64,000 nt of DNA from NCBI RefSeq assembly GCF_028867965.1, contig NZ_JAPQNT010000004.1:186001-250000 (forward strand), written 5' to 3'. Positions 37,058 to 45,859 of this stretch are shown here, one piece after another; positions within the stretch are counted from its first letter, which is position 1, and the number at the start of each line of letters is the position of its first letter. Both the position numbers and the translations under genes were made by a program. The notes under the pieces were generated by a model. It was given only the letters and a program-made list of their open reading frames with translations, made no database searches and had not been told where the DNA came from. The stretch is from Flavobacterium sp. SUN046. Lineage in GTDB: Bacteria > Bacteroidota > Bacteroidia > Flavobacteriales > Flavobacteriaceae.

Positions 37058-39253
37058 ATGAATTCAAACGAAATTGACATCCACAAAGAATTAAAAAAAT
37101 ATTTTGGTTTCAACCAATTTAAAGGTTTACAAGAACCAGTGATTAAAAGTATTGTTGCTAAAGACAATACATTTGTAATTATGCCAACTGGCGGTGGAAA
37201 ATCATTATGCTATCAATTGCCAGCTTTAATTCAAAACGGAACTGCAATTGTAGTTTCGCCGCTTATTGCCTTAATGAAGAATCAAGTAGATGCTATTAGA
37301 AGTTTATCTTCAGAAAATGGTATTGCGCATGTATTAAATTCATCATTAACTAAAACCGAAATCAATCAAGTTAAAAAAGATATAGTTTCAGGAATTACAA
37401 AATTATTATATGTAGCTCCAGAATCTTTAACCAAAGAAGAATATGTTGAGTTTCTACAAAGCGTGCCAATATCATTTGTTGCCATTGATGAAGCGCATTG
37501 TATTTCAGAATGGGGTCATGATTTTAGACCAGAATATAGAAATTTAAGAGCAATAATCAAGCAGTTAGGCGATGTGCCTGTTATTGGTTTAACAGCTACT
37601 GCAACACCAAAAGTGCAAGAAGATATTCTAAAAAACTTAGATATGTCTGATGCAACAACTTTTAAAGCATCGTTTAATCGTCCAAATTTATATTACGAAG
37701 TTCGAACGAAAACCAAGAATATTGAATCTGATATTATTCGTTTCATAAAACAACACAAAGGCAAATCGGGCATTATTTATTGCTTGAGTCGTAAAAAAGT
37801 AGAAGCGATAGCCGAAGTTCTTCAAGTAAATGGTATTAGTGCTGTTCCGTATCACGCCGGATTAGATGCTAAAACTAGAGCAAAACATCAAGACATGTTC
37901 TTAATGGAAGATGTTGATGTTGTTGTAGCGACCATTGCATTCGGAATGGGAATTGATAAACCCGACGTTCGATTTGTAATTCATCATGATATACCAAAAT
38001 CTTTAGAAAGTTATTACCAAGAAACTGGTCGCGCAGGTCGTGATGGTGGCGAAGGACATTGTTTAGCCTATTATTCATATAAAGATGTAGAAAAATTAGA
38101 AAAATTCATGTCGGGTAAGCCTGTTGCCGAGCAAGAAATAGGGTTTGCATTATTACAAGAAGTGGTCGCTTATGCCGAAACTTCAATGTCACGACGCAAA
38201 TTTTTATTGCATTACTTTGGAGAAGAATTTGATGGAGAAAATGGCGATGGTGCCGATATGGATGATAATGTAAGAAATCCTAAAATTAAAGTAGAAGCTA
38301 AAAATCAAGTAAAAATGTTGCTTGAAGTGGTTCGCGACACTAAATATTTGTACAAATCTAAAGAAATTTGTTTCACACTTATCGGACGCGTAAATGCTAT
38401 GATTAAAGCGCATAGAACTGATTCACAAACGTTTTTTGGATGCGGAAAAGATTTTGAAGAGCGCTATTGGATGGCATTAATTAGACAGGTTTTAGTTGAC
38501 GGATTATTGTCTAAAGATATTGAAACCTACGGAATATTAAAAGTTTCAGATAAAGGTCACGAGTACATAAAAAATCCAACTTCGTTCATGATGTCAGAAG
38601 ATCATGAATATAACGAAGCCGAAGATGATGCAATAGTAACTGCTGCAAAATCTACCGGAACTGCTGATGAAGCTCTAATGACTATGCTACGTGACTTGCG
38701 TAAAAAAGTTGCAAAAAAATTAGGCGTGCCACCATTTGTAGTTTTTCAAGATCCATCACTTGAAGATATGGCTTTAAAATATCCAATATCAATTGATGAA
38801 TTAACAAATATTCATGGAGTTGGTGAAGGAAAAGCTAAAAAATACGGAAAAGAATTTGTAGAATTAATAAGTAGATATGTTGAAGATAACGATATTATTC
38901 GTCCGGATGATTTGGTTGTAAAATCTACTGGAGCTAATTCTGCCAATAAATTATACATTATTCAAAATATAGACAGAAAACTTTCCTTATCAGATATTGC
39001 ATCTGCTAAAGGAATGAAAATGGATGATTTGTTGAAAGAAATGGAACAAATTGTTTATTCTGGAACTAAATTAAACATTAGTTATTGGATTAATGAAATG
39101 CTTGATGAAGACCAACAAGAAGAAATTCATGAGTATTATATGGAATCTGAAACCGATAGTATTGAAAGTGCTCTAAAAGAATTTGATGGCGACTATGATA
39201 TCGAAGAATTACGATTGATGCGTATTAAATTTATTAGCGAAGTTGCAAATTAA
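37058..39253 (+). CDS. recQ: ATP-dependent DNA helicase RecQ, lacking zinc cysteines
   Basis: A 731-residue helicase: Walker A MPTGGGKSLC near residues 45-54, DEAH with the aromatic-rich loop (DEAHCISEWGHDF) near 142, motif VI GRAGRDGG near 325, an RQC winged-helix region, an HRDC domain (about 545-615) and a C-terminal helix-turn-helix extension. RecQ unwinds forks and recombination intermediates. In the zinc-binding part the usual cysteines are replaced by acidic and Gly residues after HYFGEEF, near residue 390. It is divergent from kdsD and monocistronic. Confidence 0.95.
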   Translation: MNSNEIDIHKELKKYFGFNQFKGLQEPVIKSIVAKDNTFVIMPTGGGKSLCYQLPALIQNGTAIVVSPLIALMKNQVDAIRSLSSENGIAHVLNSSLTKTEINQVKKDIVSGITKLLYVAPESLTKEEYVEFLQSVPISFVAIDEAHCISEWGHDFRPEYRNLRAIIKQLGDVPVIGLTATATPKVQEDILKNLDMSDATTFKASFNRPNLYYEVRTKTKNIESDIIRFIKQHKGKSGIIYCLSRKKVEAIAEVLQVNGISAVPYHAGLDAKTRAKHQDMFLMEDVDVVVATIAFGMGIDKPDVRFVIHHDIPKSLESYYQETGRAGRDGGEGHCLAYYSYKDVEKLEKFMSGKPVAEQEIGFALLQEVVAYAETSMSRRKFLLHYFGEEFDGENGDGADMDDNVRNPKIKVEAKNQVKMLLEVVRDTKYLYKSKEICFTLIGRVNAMIKAHRTDSQTFFGCGKDFEERYWMALIRQVLVDGLLSKDIETYGILKVSDKGHEYIKNPTSFMMSEDHEYNEAEDDAIVTAAKSTGTADEALMTMLRDLRKKVAKKLGVPPFVVFQDPSLEDMALKYPISIDELTNIHGVGEGKAKKYGKEFVELISRYVEDNDIIRPDDLVVKSTGANSANKLYIIQNIDRKLSLSDIASAKGMKMDDLLKEMEQIVYSGTKLNISYWINEMLDEDQQEEIHEYYMESETDSIESALKEFDGDYDIEELRLMRIKFISEVAN

Positions 39254-39300
39254 TTTTTTTTGAACACTTAATTTAATCCATTCGTTAGCTATTTTTTTAT

Positions 39301-40005
39301 ATGATTTTAAGCATAATAATTCCTACTTATAATGAAGCTTTAATAATAAAAAACACAATAGAATATTTACACAATAATCTATTAAGTAAAGACTATGAAA
39401 TTATTGTTTCTGATGGAGGAAGTACAGATGAAACCTTAAATATTGCCAAAAATTTAGGAGCTAAAGTATTGCTTTCTCCAGTTAAAGGTCGTGCTGGTCA
39501 AATGAATTACGGTGTTAAAAATTCAATTGGTTCTGTTTTTCTTTTTTTACATGCCGATAGTTTACCAACGCCATCGTTTTATGATGCTATTCAAAATGCT
39601 ATTCAAAATAATTTCAATTGTGGAAGTTTTAGAACAAAGTTTGATAGCAAAAGTGCGCTGCTTAAAATAAATTCTTTTTTTACTCGATTTAATTATCTTT
39701 TTTTTAGAGGTGGTGATCAAGGCATTTTTGTAACACAAGATTTATGGAATAAAATAGGAACATTTAAAGAAGAAATGTTCATCATGGAAGATTATGATTA
39801 CATACAACGCTTGTGGCAATCAGGAAATTTTAAACTTATTCCCAAAGCAACAATAATATCTGCAAGAAAATACCATGAAAATTCATGGCTCACAGTTCAA
39901 TTGGCTAATTTAAAAATTGTTCGAATGTATAAAAATGGAGCTTCTCAAATGGATATGGTAAATAAATATAAAGAATTATTGAGCTATCGAAAAAATGCAT
40001 TTTAA
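39301..40005 (+). CDS. TIGR04283-type arsenosugar-associated glycosyltransferase
   Basis: A 234-residue GT2 protein: SIIIPTYNEALII, VSDGGSTDET near residue 39, then GRAGQMNYGVK near 64 and LFLHADS near 82. The GRAxQMN and LHAD motifs mark the family now named for arsenosugar biosynthesis (TIGR04283, formerly rSAM-associated transferase 2). It is the first gene of a locus that also contains ArsM and ArsS. Its end overlaps the SDR gene by 11 bases. The substrate is inferred: it may add a sugar or alkyl alcohol to the arsenoriboside. Cytosolic. Confidence 0.85.
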   Translation: MILSIIIPTYNEALIIKNTIEYLHNNLLSKDYEIIVSDGGSTDETLNIAKNLGAKVLLSPVKGRAGQMNYGVKNSIGSVFLFLHADSLPTPSFYDAIQNAIQNNFNCGSFRTKFDSKSALLKINSFFTRFNYLFFRGGDQGIFVTQDLWNKIGTFKEEMFIMEDYDYIQRLWQSGNFKLIPKATIISARKYHENSWLTVQLANLKIVRMYKNGASQMDMVNKYKELLSYRKNAF

Positions 40006-40786
40006 AAATAAAGTAGTCTGGATTACTGGTGCTTCTTCTGGTATTGGTAAAGAATTAGCTATACAATTAGTTAAACTTGAAGCAATACTTATTTTAACAT
40101 CATCCAATGCACAACTCTTAGAACAATTACAATTAGAATTAAATTACCCTAAAATTCATATTTTACCATTTGATTTATTTGACTTAGATGGAATTCCTAA
40201 TTTAGTAGCGCGTGCTTTTGCTTTTCAAGGTTCTATTGATTGTATTATTCAAAGCGCCGGAATTAGCCAACGTTCACTAACAACTGAAACCGATTTAAGT
40301 GTATATAAAAAATTAATGGATATTAATTATTTTGCTCCAGTTGCACTAACACAAGCAGTTTTGCCGCGTTTTAAAAAACAAAATAAAGGAAACATTACAG
40401 TAATTAGTAGTATTGCAGGATTGATTGGTTTTCCGTTGCGTTCAGGTTATGCTGCATCTAAACACGCTATAAAAGGTTATTTAGAAACGCTTCAATGTGA
40501 ATTGTATAAATCTAATATTACAGTTTCTATCGTATATCCTGGTAGAATAGATACTAATATTTCTAAAAATGCTTTGAAAGGAAATGGAGAACAATTTGGT
40601 TCAACCGATGAAAATAATCAAGTTGGAATGAAAGTTGAACTTTGTGCAAAAAAAATAATTAACGGAATTATAGCCAATAAAAAATCAATTATTATTGTTA
40701 AATCCGAACGATTATTATTTTGGTTGTGGTGGTTTATTCCTTCAATTTATTATAAAATTGCTTACTCTAAAGGTTTAAAAAAATAA
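39995..40786 (+). CDS. Short-chain dehydrogenase/reductase in the arsenosugar locus
   Basis: A 263-residue SDR. The cofactor motif TGASSGIGKE is at residues 11-20, NAG-equivalent QSAGIS near 88, catalytic Ser in VISSIAG near 139, and YAASK near 152. The C-terminus has a short hydrophobic stretch (LLFWLWWFIPSIYY), which suggests membrane association and a lipid or hydrophobic substrate. It overlaps the TIGR04283 gene by 11 bases and is followed 11 bases later by a VOC gene, so the three are one unit. It might reduce a keto-intermediate; no direct evidence. Confidence 0.85.
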   Translation: MHFKNKVVWITGASSGIGKELAIQLVKLEAILILTSSNAQLLEQLQLELNYPKIHILPFDLFDLDGIPNLVARAFAFQGSIDCIIQSAGISQRSLTTETDLSVYKKLMDINYFAPVALTQAVLPRFKKQNKGNITVISSIAGLIGFPLRSGYAASKHAIKGYLETLQCELYKSNITVSIVYPGRIDTNISKNALKGNGEQFGSTDENNQVGMKVELCAKKIINGIIANKKSIIIVKSERLLFWLWWFIPSIYYKIAYSKGLKK

Positions 40787-40797
40787 TACAACAGCTT

Positions 40798-41826
40798 ATG
40801 CATCAGTTTTTATCAGGAATTCAACAAGTTGGAATAGGAGTAAAAGATGCTGAAATTGCAATGCATACATTCAAAAATATTTTTGGAATGGATGTTTTAA
40901 TTTTTGACGATCAAGCTAAAGCAAGTTTGATGACACAATACACAGGAAATCAAGAATACAATCGAAGAGCTATTTTAACCATGAATCTGCAAGGTGGCGG
41001 CGGTCTTGAATTATGGCAATTTCTTGATAGAACTCCAACCAGTAATGATTTAATTTCACTTGGCGATATCGGAATTTATGCTGCAATTATTAAATCAACT
41101 GATATTAGTAAATCTTATAACCGATTAAAAAATTGTTCTGAAATTACTCTTTCAAAAATGCAGGAATGTTCTAGCGGAATTAATTATTTTTTTGCAACTG
41201 ATTCTTCTAACAATACATTTAAAATAATTCCGTATTCTAATTGGTTTCAAAGCGGAAAACATGATTTAGGCGGAGTTGTAGGCGCTGTTATTGGTGTTTC
41301 TAATATGGAAAAATCACTGCATTTCTATCAAGTGATTTTGGGTTTAGATGAAAAAATTTATGATTTTGAGATTAATGAAAACGGACAAAATTTACGCAAA
41401 GTAGGATTACATAAAAAAGCCACAGGAAAAGGAGCATTCAATAATTTATTAGGAAATGTGTCTATAGAATTGATTCAGAATTTAGATAAAACGGCTCCTA
41501 AAATATATGCAAATAGGTTTTGGGGCGATTGTGGATTTATTCATTTATGTTTTGACGTTGTTGCTATGGATAAATTAAAAAGTCATGTTGAAAATCATGG
41601 TTTAAAATTTTCTGTTGATAGTAATAATACTTTTGCAATGGATAATGCTTCAGGACGATTTTGCTATATTGAAGATCCAGATGGAACTTTAATTGAATTG
41701 GTGGAAACCCACAAAGTTCCAGTTTTAAAAAAAATAGGATGGTATTTAGATTTACGAAAACGAAATCAAGAAAAGCCGTTACCAAATTGGATGATTAAAA
41801 TGCTTGCCTTTAGCAAAGTTAAATAA
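40798..41826 (+). CDS. Two-domain VOC (glyoxalase-fold) protein
   Basis: A 342-residue protein with two glyoxalase/bleomycin-resistance (VOC) modules, residues 8-145 and about 155-305. Possible metal ligands are visible, such as GFIHLCFDV near 245 and LIELVE near 300. Members include dioxygenases, isomerases and the C-As lyase ArsI, so a role in arsenic chemistry is plausible but unproven. It ends one base before the convergent acyltransferase gene begins. The last 35 residues form a basic helical tail. Activity not assigned. Confidence 0.75.
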   Translation: MHQFLSGIQQVGIGVKDAEIAMHTFKNIFGMDVLIFDDQAKASLMTQYTGNQEYNRRAILTMNLQGGGGLELWQFLDRTPTSNDLISLGDIGIYAAIIKSTDISKSYNRLKNCSEITLSKMQECSSGINYFFATDSSNNTFKIIPYSNWFQSGKHDLGGVVGAVIGVSNMEKSLHFYQVILGLDEKIYDFEINENGQNLRKVGLHKKATGKGAFNNLLGNVSIELIQNLDKTAPKIYANRFWGDCGFIHLCFDVVAMDKLKSHVENHGLKFSVDSNNTFAMDNASGRFCYIEDPDGTLIELVETHKVPVLKKIGWYLDLRKRNQEKPLPNWMIKMLAFSKVK

Positions 41827-42780
41827 TTAAATACTTTTATATAATTTGTAAAACCAAGCTGATAAAGGCATTATTACAAACAAAAGGACTCCAATTTTAA
41901 AGTTGAATACAATTGATACAGCAAGTGCTAGCAACAATGTAATTATTGGATAACCTATTAATAATAAACCAAATAAAACAGAATCATAAAAAACTGTATT
42001 TTTAGTTTTATGCTGCGTTATATTTTTAAATACTTTATAAATCCAAAAATTTAAAGCAAAACCTACTAAAGCAGGAATAGCAAATAAAACTTTACGAAGA
42101 CTACTGAATTTTGAATTCGACTTTTGAAATAAGTTGATTTCATTAGTAGTATGTTCAACAATTAGTGTAGAACTTATTCTTTGTTTGAGTAGTATATTAA
42201 AGGCATTATAAAAAACAGCTTCGGTGGTTTTAGGTAAATCAATTGGTTTAAAAGTCAAATTAAAATTGATTGATACCTCTTTCGGATTTTTTGAAAAAGA
42301 AGAATAATTAATTGTTGTAGGCTGAATTTCTAAATTAGTTATCTTATTATTTAATGCCAATAAAGCCAGTCGTGCAGTGCCTTTTTTTAAAGGTCTTAAA
42401 TTCCATTCGTTTTTACAAATTCCTTCAGAGAAAATTAAAATAGTTTGATTTTGCTTTAATAATTCAATACATGTTTCAAAAGTTGCAGTATTTTTAATAA
42501 GGTTTTCTTTGCCTTCACTCAGTCTGTAAATCGGAATTAAATGTAAAGCTTTCAAAAATTTTGCAACCATAGGGTTTTTAAAAGCATCGCCGCGAGCAAG
42601 AAAATAAATTGGTTTAGGATAATGAACTGCAATCACAATAGCATCAAAAAATGAATTTGGATGGTTACTCGCAATAATTCGAGGTAAATTTTTGGTAGGA
42701 ATATTTTCAAAAATAGCTACAGTTTTTCTGCAATAGATTTTTATTGCTAAAAAAGCGGCTATTTTAAAAATTTTATACAC
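41827..42780 (-). CDS. PlsC-type phospholipid/glycerolipid acyltransferase in the arsenosugar operon
   Basis: A 317-residue protein with an N-terminal lysophospholipid acyltransferase domain and two C-terminal membrane helices (about 235-255 and 275-310). The catalytic motif is NHPNSFFD (His40, Asp46), and a later FSEG motif near 128 is the usual substrate-binding block. The start is GTG at 42780; no ATG lies nearby. It begins seven bases after the TIGR04282 gene, so it is read with arsM and arsS. Acylation of a glycerol-linked arsenosugar would yield an arsenolipid; that is a hypothesis from context. Confidence 0.8.
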   Translation of the reverse strand: MYKIFKIAAFLAIKIYCRKTVAIFENIPTKNLPRIIASNHPNSFFDAIVIAVHYPKPIYFLARGDAFKNPMVAKFLKALHLIPIYRLSEGKENLIKNTATFETCIELLKQNQTILIFSEGICKNEWNLRPLKKGTARLALLALNNKITNLEIQPTTINYSSFSKNPKEVSINFNLTFKPIDLPKTTEAVFYNAFNILLKQRISSTLIVEHTTNEINLFQKSNSKFSSLRKVLFAIPALVGFALNFWIYKVFKNITQHKTKNTVFYDSVLFGLLLIGYPIITLLLALAVSIVFNFKIGVLLFVIMPLSAWFYKLYKSI

Positions 42781-42787
42781 TATATAA

Positions 42788-43381
42788 TTATCTCCAATGT
42801 TCAGGTAAATCTTTTTCTTCGTCTATGTCTGATAATTTAATTAAACTGTGCCAAGATAAATGCAGTGTATTAAAATCGGATACGGTATCAATAAATACAG
42901 AATCAGTACTCCATGCTTTATTTTGAAATAATTGTTCATGCAATTTATTCATACCAAGAAGGTAATAACCACCGTCAAAAGTGGGTCCGACAACTGCTTC
43001 ATAATTTTCTAATTTATGAAATGCTTCTGCTATAATTTCTGAATTTAATTCGTAACAATCACTACCAATAATACAAATAGATTGATATCCCAAGTTAAAA
43101 ACTTCTTTAAATGCCGCATTCATTCGTTCACCTAAGTCACCATTATATTGTAGTTTCTTATAGTAACCATCTTCATTCCATTGATCATTTTCATTAATAG
43201 TATCTGAATAAAAAACAAATTTATCTTGTTCAATAGATGCAACAATTGATTGTGTGTGATTTAGCAACTTTTTGTAAATAAGAAGTGCTTTTTCATCTCC
43301 AATCGTTTTGGCGAGTCTTGTCTTTACTTTGCCTAACTCTGGATTTTTAGTAAAAAGAATTATTGCATTTTTATGCTTCAT
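42788..43381 (-). CDS. TIGR04282-type arsenosugar-associated transferase
   Basis: A 197-residue GT-A-like nucleotidyl/glycosyltransferase: LFTKNPELGKVKTRLA near residues 9-24, CIIGSDCYEL near 103 and VGPTFDGGYYLLGM near 135. The combination marks the TIGR04282 family (formerly rSAM-associated transferase 1), now named for arsenosugar biosynthesis. The fold resembles cofactor guanylyl/cytidylyltransferases, so it may activate a substrate with a nucleotide rather than transfer a sugar. It lies between arsM and the acyltransferase in one minus-strand operon. Confidence 0.85.
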   Translation of the reverse strand: MKHKNAIILFTKNPELGKVKTRLAKTIGDEKALLIYKKLLNHTQSIVASIEQDKFVFYSDTINENDQWNEDGYYKKLQYNGDLGERMNAAFKEVFNLGYQSICIIGSDCYELNSEIIAEAFHKLENYEAVVGPTFDGGYYLLGMNKLHEQLFQNKAWSTDSVFIDTVSDFNTLHLSWHSLIKLSDIDEEKDLPEHWR

Positions 43382-43423
43382 ATTTAATTTAATTAAATGA
43401 TATTCTTTTAAATAATCCAGTGT

Positions 43424-44395
43424 TTAGCAGCAACCACCGCCATTATAATGAAAAGTCGATTCACTAATAAAAATATCATTTCTATTCAAGGCTGCAATGG
43501 CACCAGCGGTTTTGTCGCATACAGCTAAAGGTTGATTTTTCATTAAAATATGTCCTTTTTTATCGTCAAAATAATCTTCTTTTCCATAATAAATTGCAGC
43601 TTTTCCTGTAAATACACATGGTCCGTCATTTGGCATTGGATCTTTAATGGCGCAAACTTCAATGCTTTCAATGAAAATTAATTCATCTGTAGCATAATTT
43701 TCTGGGTCTAAAATACGATACGGTCTTCGTCCTCTAATTTCAATGGTTCCAAAACCAACATCGGTCAACATTTTAATGTATTCTTTTATAGAAATGCTTC
43801 CGCTCAAGCAAAGTGCTCTTAAATGATCATCATTTCTTAAATTATCATTCATTTCTTGCTCACAAGTTGGATCGCTCATCACTAATCTTCCGTGTGGTTT
43901 CAATACTCTGTACATTTCCTGTAAAGCTTTTTTTAAATCATCAGTTTTGAAAATATTGAACAAGCAATTTTGTGCTGCAATATCTATACTTTCATCTTGA
44001 ATTGGTAAATTTAAGGCATCACCTTTTTTTAGTTCTACAAATTCACTTTTGAACCAATCATTTTCTTGTTCTGCAATTTTAAAATTTTGCTTTGATGCTT
44101 CAAGCATTTCATCAACGATATCAACTCCAATTACACCACTTTTTTGTCTCGAAAAATAAGCAAATTGCAGTAATTCCATTCCGCCACCAACACCAACATA
44201 TAAGATTTTTGGGTTATTAATTAAGTCCTGGGCAGAAATAGTACTACCACAACCATAATTCATTTCTTGCATTATTTTAGGAATTTCTAGTCCAGGAAAT
44301 TTCCAAATTGGTGTTGTTGTACAGCACAATCCCACATCTGGAGTTAATGCGGCATCTCGATAAAGATTAACTGTTGCGTCTAAATAATTTTCCAT
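43424..44395 (-). CDS. arsM: Arsenosugar-type arsenite methyltransferase ArsM
   Basis: A 323-residue class I methyltransferase with SAM motif ILYVGVGGGME at residues 64-74. Three cysteines fit the As(III)-binding set of ArsM: Cys49 (NYGCGS), Cys144 (AQNCLFN) and Cys196 (RALCLSG); their spacing (95 and 52) is close to that of characterised ArsM. The N-terminus (DVGLCCTTTPIW) and the Cys-rich C-terminus (GGGCC) fit the arsenosugar branch. It should methylate arsenite, probably to dimethylarsenic, the substrate for ArsS next door. Cytosolic. The gaps to neighbours are 42 and 58 bases without terminators. Confidence 0.9.
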   Translation of the reverse strand: MENYLDATVNLYRDAALTPDVGLCCTTTPIWKFPGLEIPKIMQEMNYGCGSTISAQDLINNPKILYVGVGGGMELLQFAYFSRQKSGVIGVDIVDEMLEASKQNFKIAEQENDWFKSEFVELKKGDALNLPIQDESIDIAAQNCLFNIFKTDDLKKALQEMYRVLKPHGRLVMSDPTCEQEMNDNLRNDDHLRALCLSGSISIKEYIKMLTDVGFGTIEIRGRRPYRILDPENYATDELIFIESIEVCAIKDPMPNDGPCVFTGKAAIYYGKEDYFDDKKGHILMKNQPLAVCDKTAGAIAALNRNDIFISESTFHYNGGGCC

Positions 44396-44453
44396 TTTTA
44401 TAGATGTATTTTTTTATTCGTTGAATTTAGTTCTATTAAAATATTGCGTTGTT

Positions 44454-45521
44454 TTACGCTACTGCGCCACCACAACTACTTCCAGCGCCTGCTGTACAGC
44501 CGTAGCAATGATTATTAACAATAATATTTCGATTTAATAATGAAGTTGCATTAAAATCTTTTATGTGCTGAGAATCACTAGCAGTAACTTTAAGCTCCAG
44601 CATTTGATTAAAATCGCAGTCATAAATGTAGCCATCCCAGCCTATTGAAATTGTATTTCTACACATTACGTTTAAAGCAGCGCTTGGGTTGAACGCATCA
44701 ATAAGTTTGGTCATGTAATCTTCAAAGTTTCCTGATGAAACCAGATAATCTAGGTAACGACTTACAGGCAAATTAGTTATTGCAAATAAATTATTAAATG
44801 CAATACCAAAATCTTTTTGCAAAGCTGTTTTATATTCTTTTTCTAAAGCATTTTGGTCTGGCGGTAAAAATGCTCCAGCAGGATTATAAACTAAATTTAA
44901 TTTTAAATCAGAATATTCTTTGCCATAGCCAACCTCATTTAACATTTTCAAAGCTTTAATTGAACTTTCAAAAACGCCATCACCTCGTTGTTTATCAGTT
45001 CTATCTTTAGAGTAGAAAGGCAGTGAAGAAATTACTTCAATTTTATGTTTTTTAAAGAATTCTGGTAAATCGTTGTATTTTTTATTAGCATTGATGATTG
45101 TAAGATTACATCTAACATACATTTGAATTTTAAGTTTGCTAATTTCTTCGACAAACCATCTAAAATGCGGATTCATTTCTGGCGCGCCACCTGTCATGTC
45201 TACAATTTTAAATTCTGGATTTAATTTTAAGATTTCTAAAATCACTTCCATTGTTTCTTTGGTCATGATTTCTTTTCTGTCTGGACCAGCATCAACATGG
45301 CAATGCGTGCAGACTTGGTTACACATTTTACCCAAATTTATCTGAAATATTTCAAGACTAGTTGGAACTAATGGCAGTAAGTTAATATTTTTAAGTTTCG
45401 TTCTAAAGGGCGTAAATTCATCTGGATTTTGTTCCAAAAGCACAATTTGATTGGCTGCTTTAGACAACGAATTTGAATTGGCTTTTAAAGATTTCAATTT
45501 AATTTTTTTAAATTCACTCAT
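44454..45521 (-). CDS. arsS: Arsenosugar biosynthesis radical SAM enzyme ArsS
   Basis: A 355-residue radical SAM protein. The cluster motif CxxxCxxC is Cys67, Cys71, Cys74 (MCNQVCTHC), followed by GGAPEMNP near residue 110. The C-terminal DUF3641-type part ends in CYGCTAGAGSSCGG, with extra cysteines for a possible second cluster or arsenic site. ArsS is known to join a 5'-deoxyadenosyl group to dimethylarsenite. Some relatives are selenoproteins, but no in-frame TGA is present here. The start overlaps the upstream CMD gene by four bases, so both are co-translated. Confidence 0.92.
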   Translation of the reverse strand: MSEFKKIKLKSLKANSNSLSKAANQIVLLEQNPDEFTPFRTKLKNINLLPLVPTSLEIFQINLGKMCNQVCTHCHVDAGPDRKEIMTKETMEVILEILKLNPEFKIVDMTGGAPEMNPHFRWFVEEISKLKIQMYVRCNLTIINANKKYNDLPEFFKKHKIEVISSLPFYSKDRTDKQRGDGVFESSIKALKMLNEVGYGKEYSDLKLNLVYNPAGAFLPPDQNALEKEYKTALQKDFGIAFNNLFAITNLPVSRYLDYLVSSGNFEDYMTKLIDAFNPSAALNVMCRNTISIGWDGYIYDCDFNQMLELKVTASDSQHIKDFNATSLLNRNIIVNNHCYGCTAGAGSSCGGAVA

Positions 45522-45853
45522 AAACCTATTTTCTTAACTTTATTCATCATTTGTACGCCGTGAACCAAACTTGCTCCGCCACGAATAGCTGCCGCAACGT
45601 GAACAGCTTCCATCATTTGCGCTTCACTATATCCTTTTTCATAAGAATCAGAACTGTAGGCGTCAATGCAATACGGACATTGCACGGCATGAGCAACCGC
45701 TAAAGCAATTAATGATTTTTCTCTTGCCGTTAAAGCGCCTTCTTTAAATACTTCTCCGTAATATCCAAAGAATTTTTCGCCCATTTCCTTTTGAAAATCG
45801 ACTATGTTACCAAATTTTTTTAAATCGTCTGAATTGTAATAATTTTTGTCCAT
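45518..45853 (-). CDS. Arsenosugar-associated CMD/peroxidase-like protein
   Basis: A 111-residue helical protein of the AhpD/CMD family. The catalytic-type motif is CPYC (Cys59, Cys62) with His55 before it, as in AhpD-like peroxidases. Proteins of this type sit next to arsS in many Bacteroidota and are annotated as arsenosugar-associated peroxidase-like. Its stop overlaps the ArsS start by four bases, and it follows the DUF547 gene by six bases. A thiol-reducing role on an arsenic intermediate, or protection of the iron-sulfur cluster, is inferred. Confidence 0.87.
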   Translation of the reverse strand: MDKNYYNSDDLKKFGNIVDFQKEMGEKFFGYYGEVFKEGALTAREKSLIALAVAHAVQCPYCIDAYSSDSYEKGYSEAQMMEAVHVAAAIRGGASLVHGVQMMNKVKKIGL

Positions 45854-45859
45854 TTTGTT

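Noticed and set aside
39301..40005. Link of this glycosyltransferase to the capsule locus upstream
   Set aside because: It carries the GRAxQMN and LHAD motifs of the arsenosugar-associated family and lies 9 kb from the capsule genes, next to arsenosugar genes.
44454..45521. ArsS as a selenoprotein
   Set aside because: Some relatives use Sec, but the frame has no internal TGA and no SECIS-like need arises.
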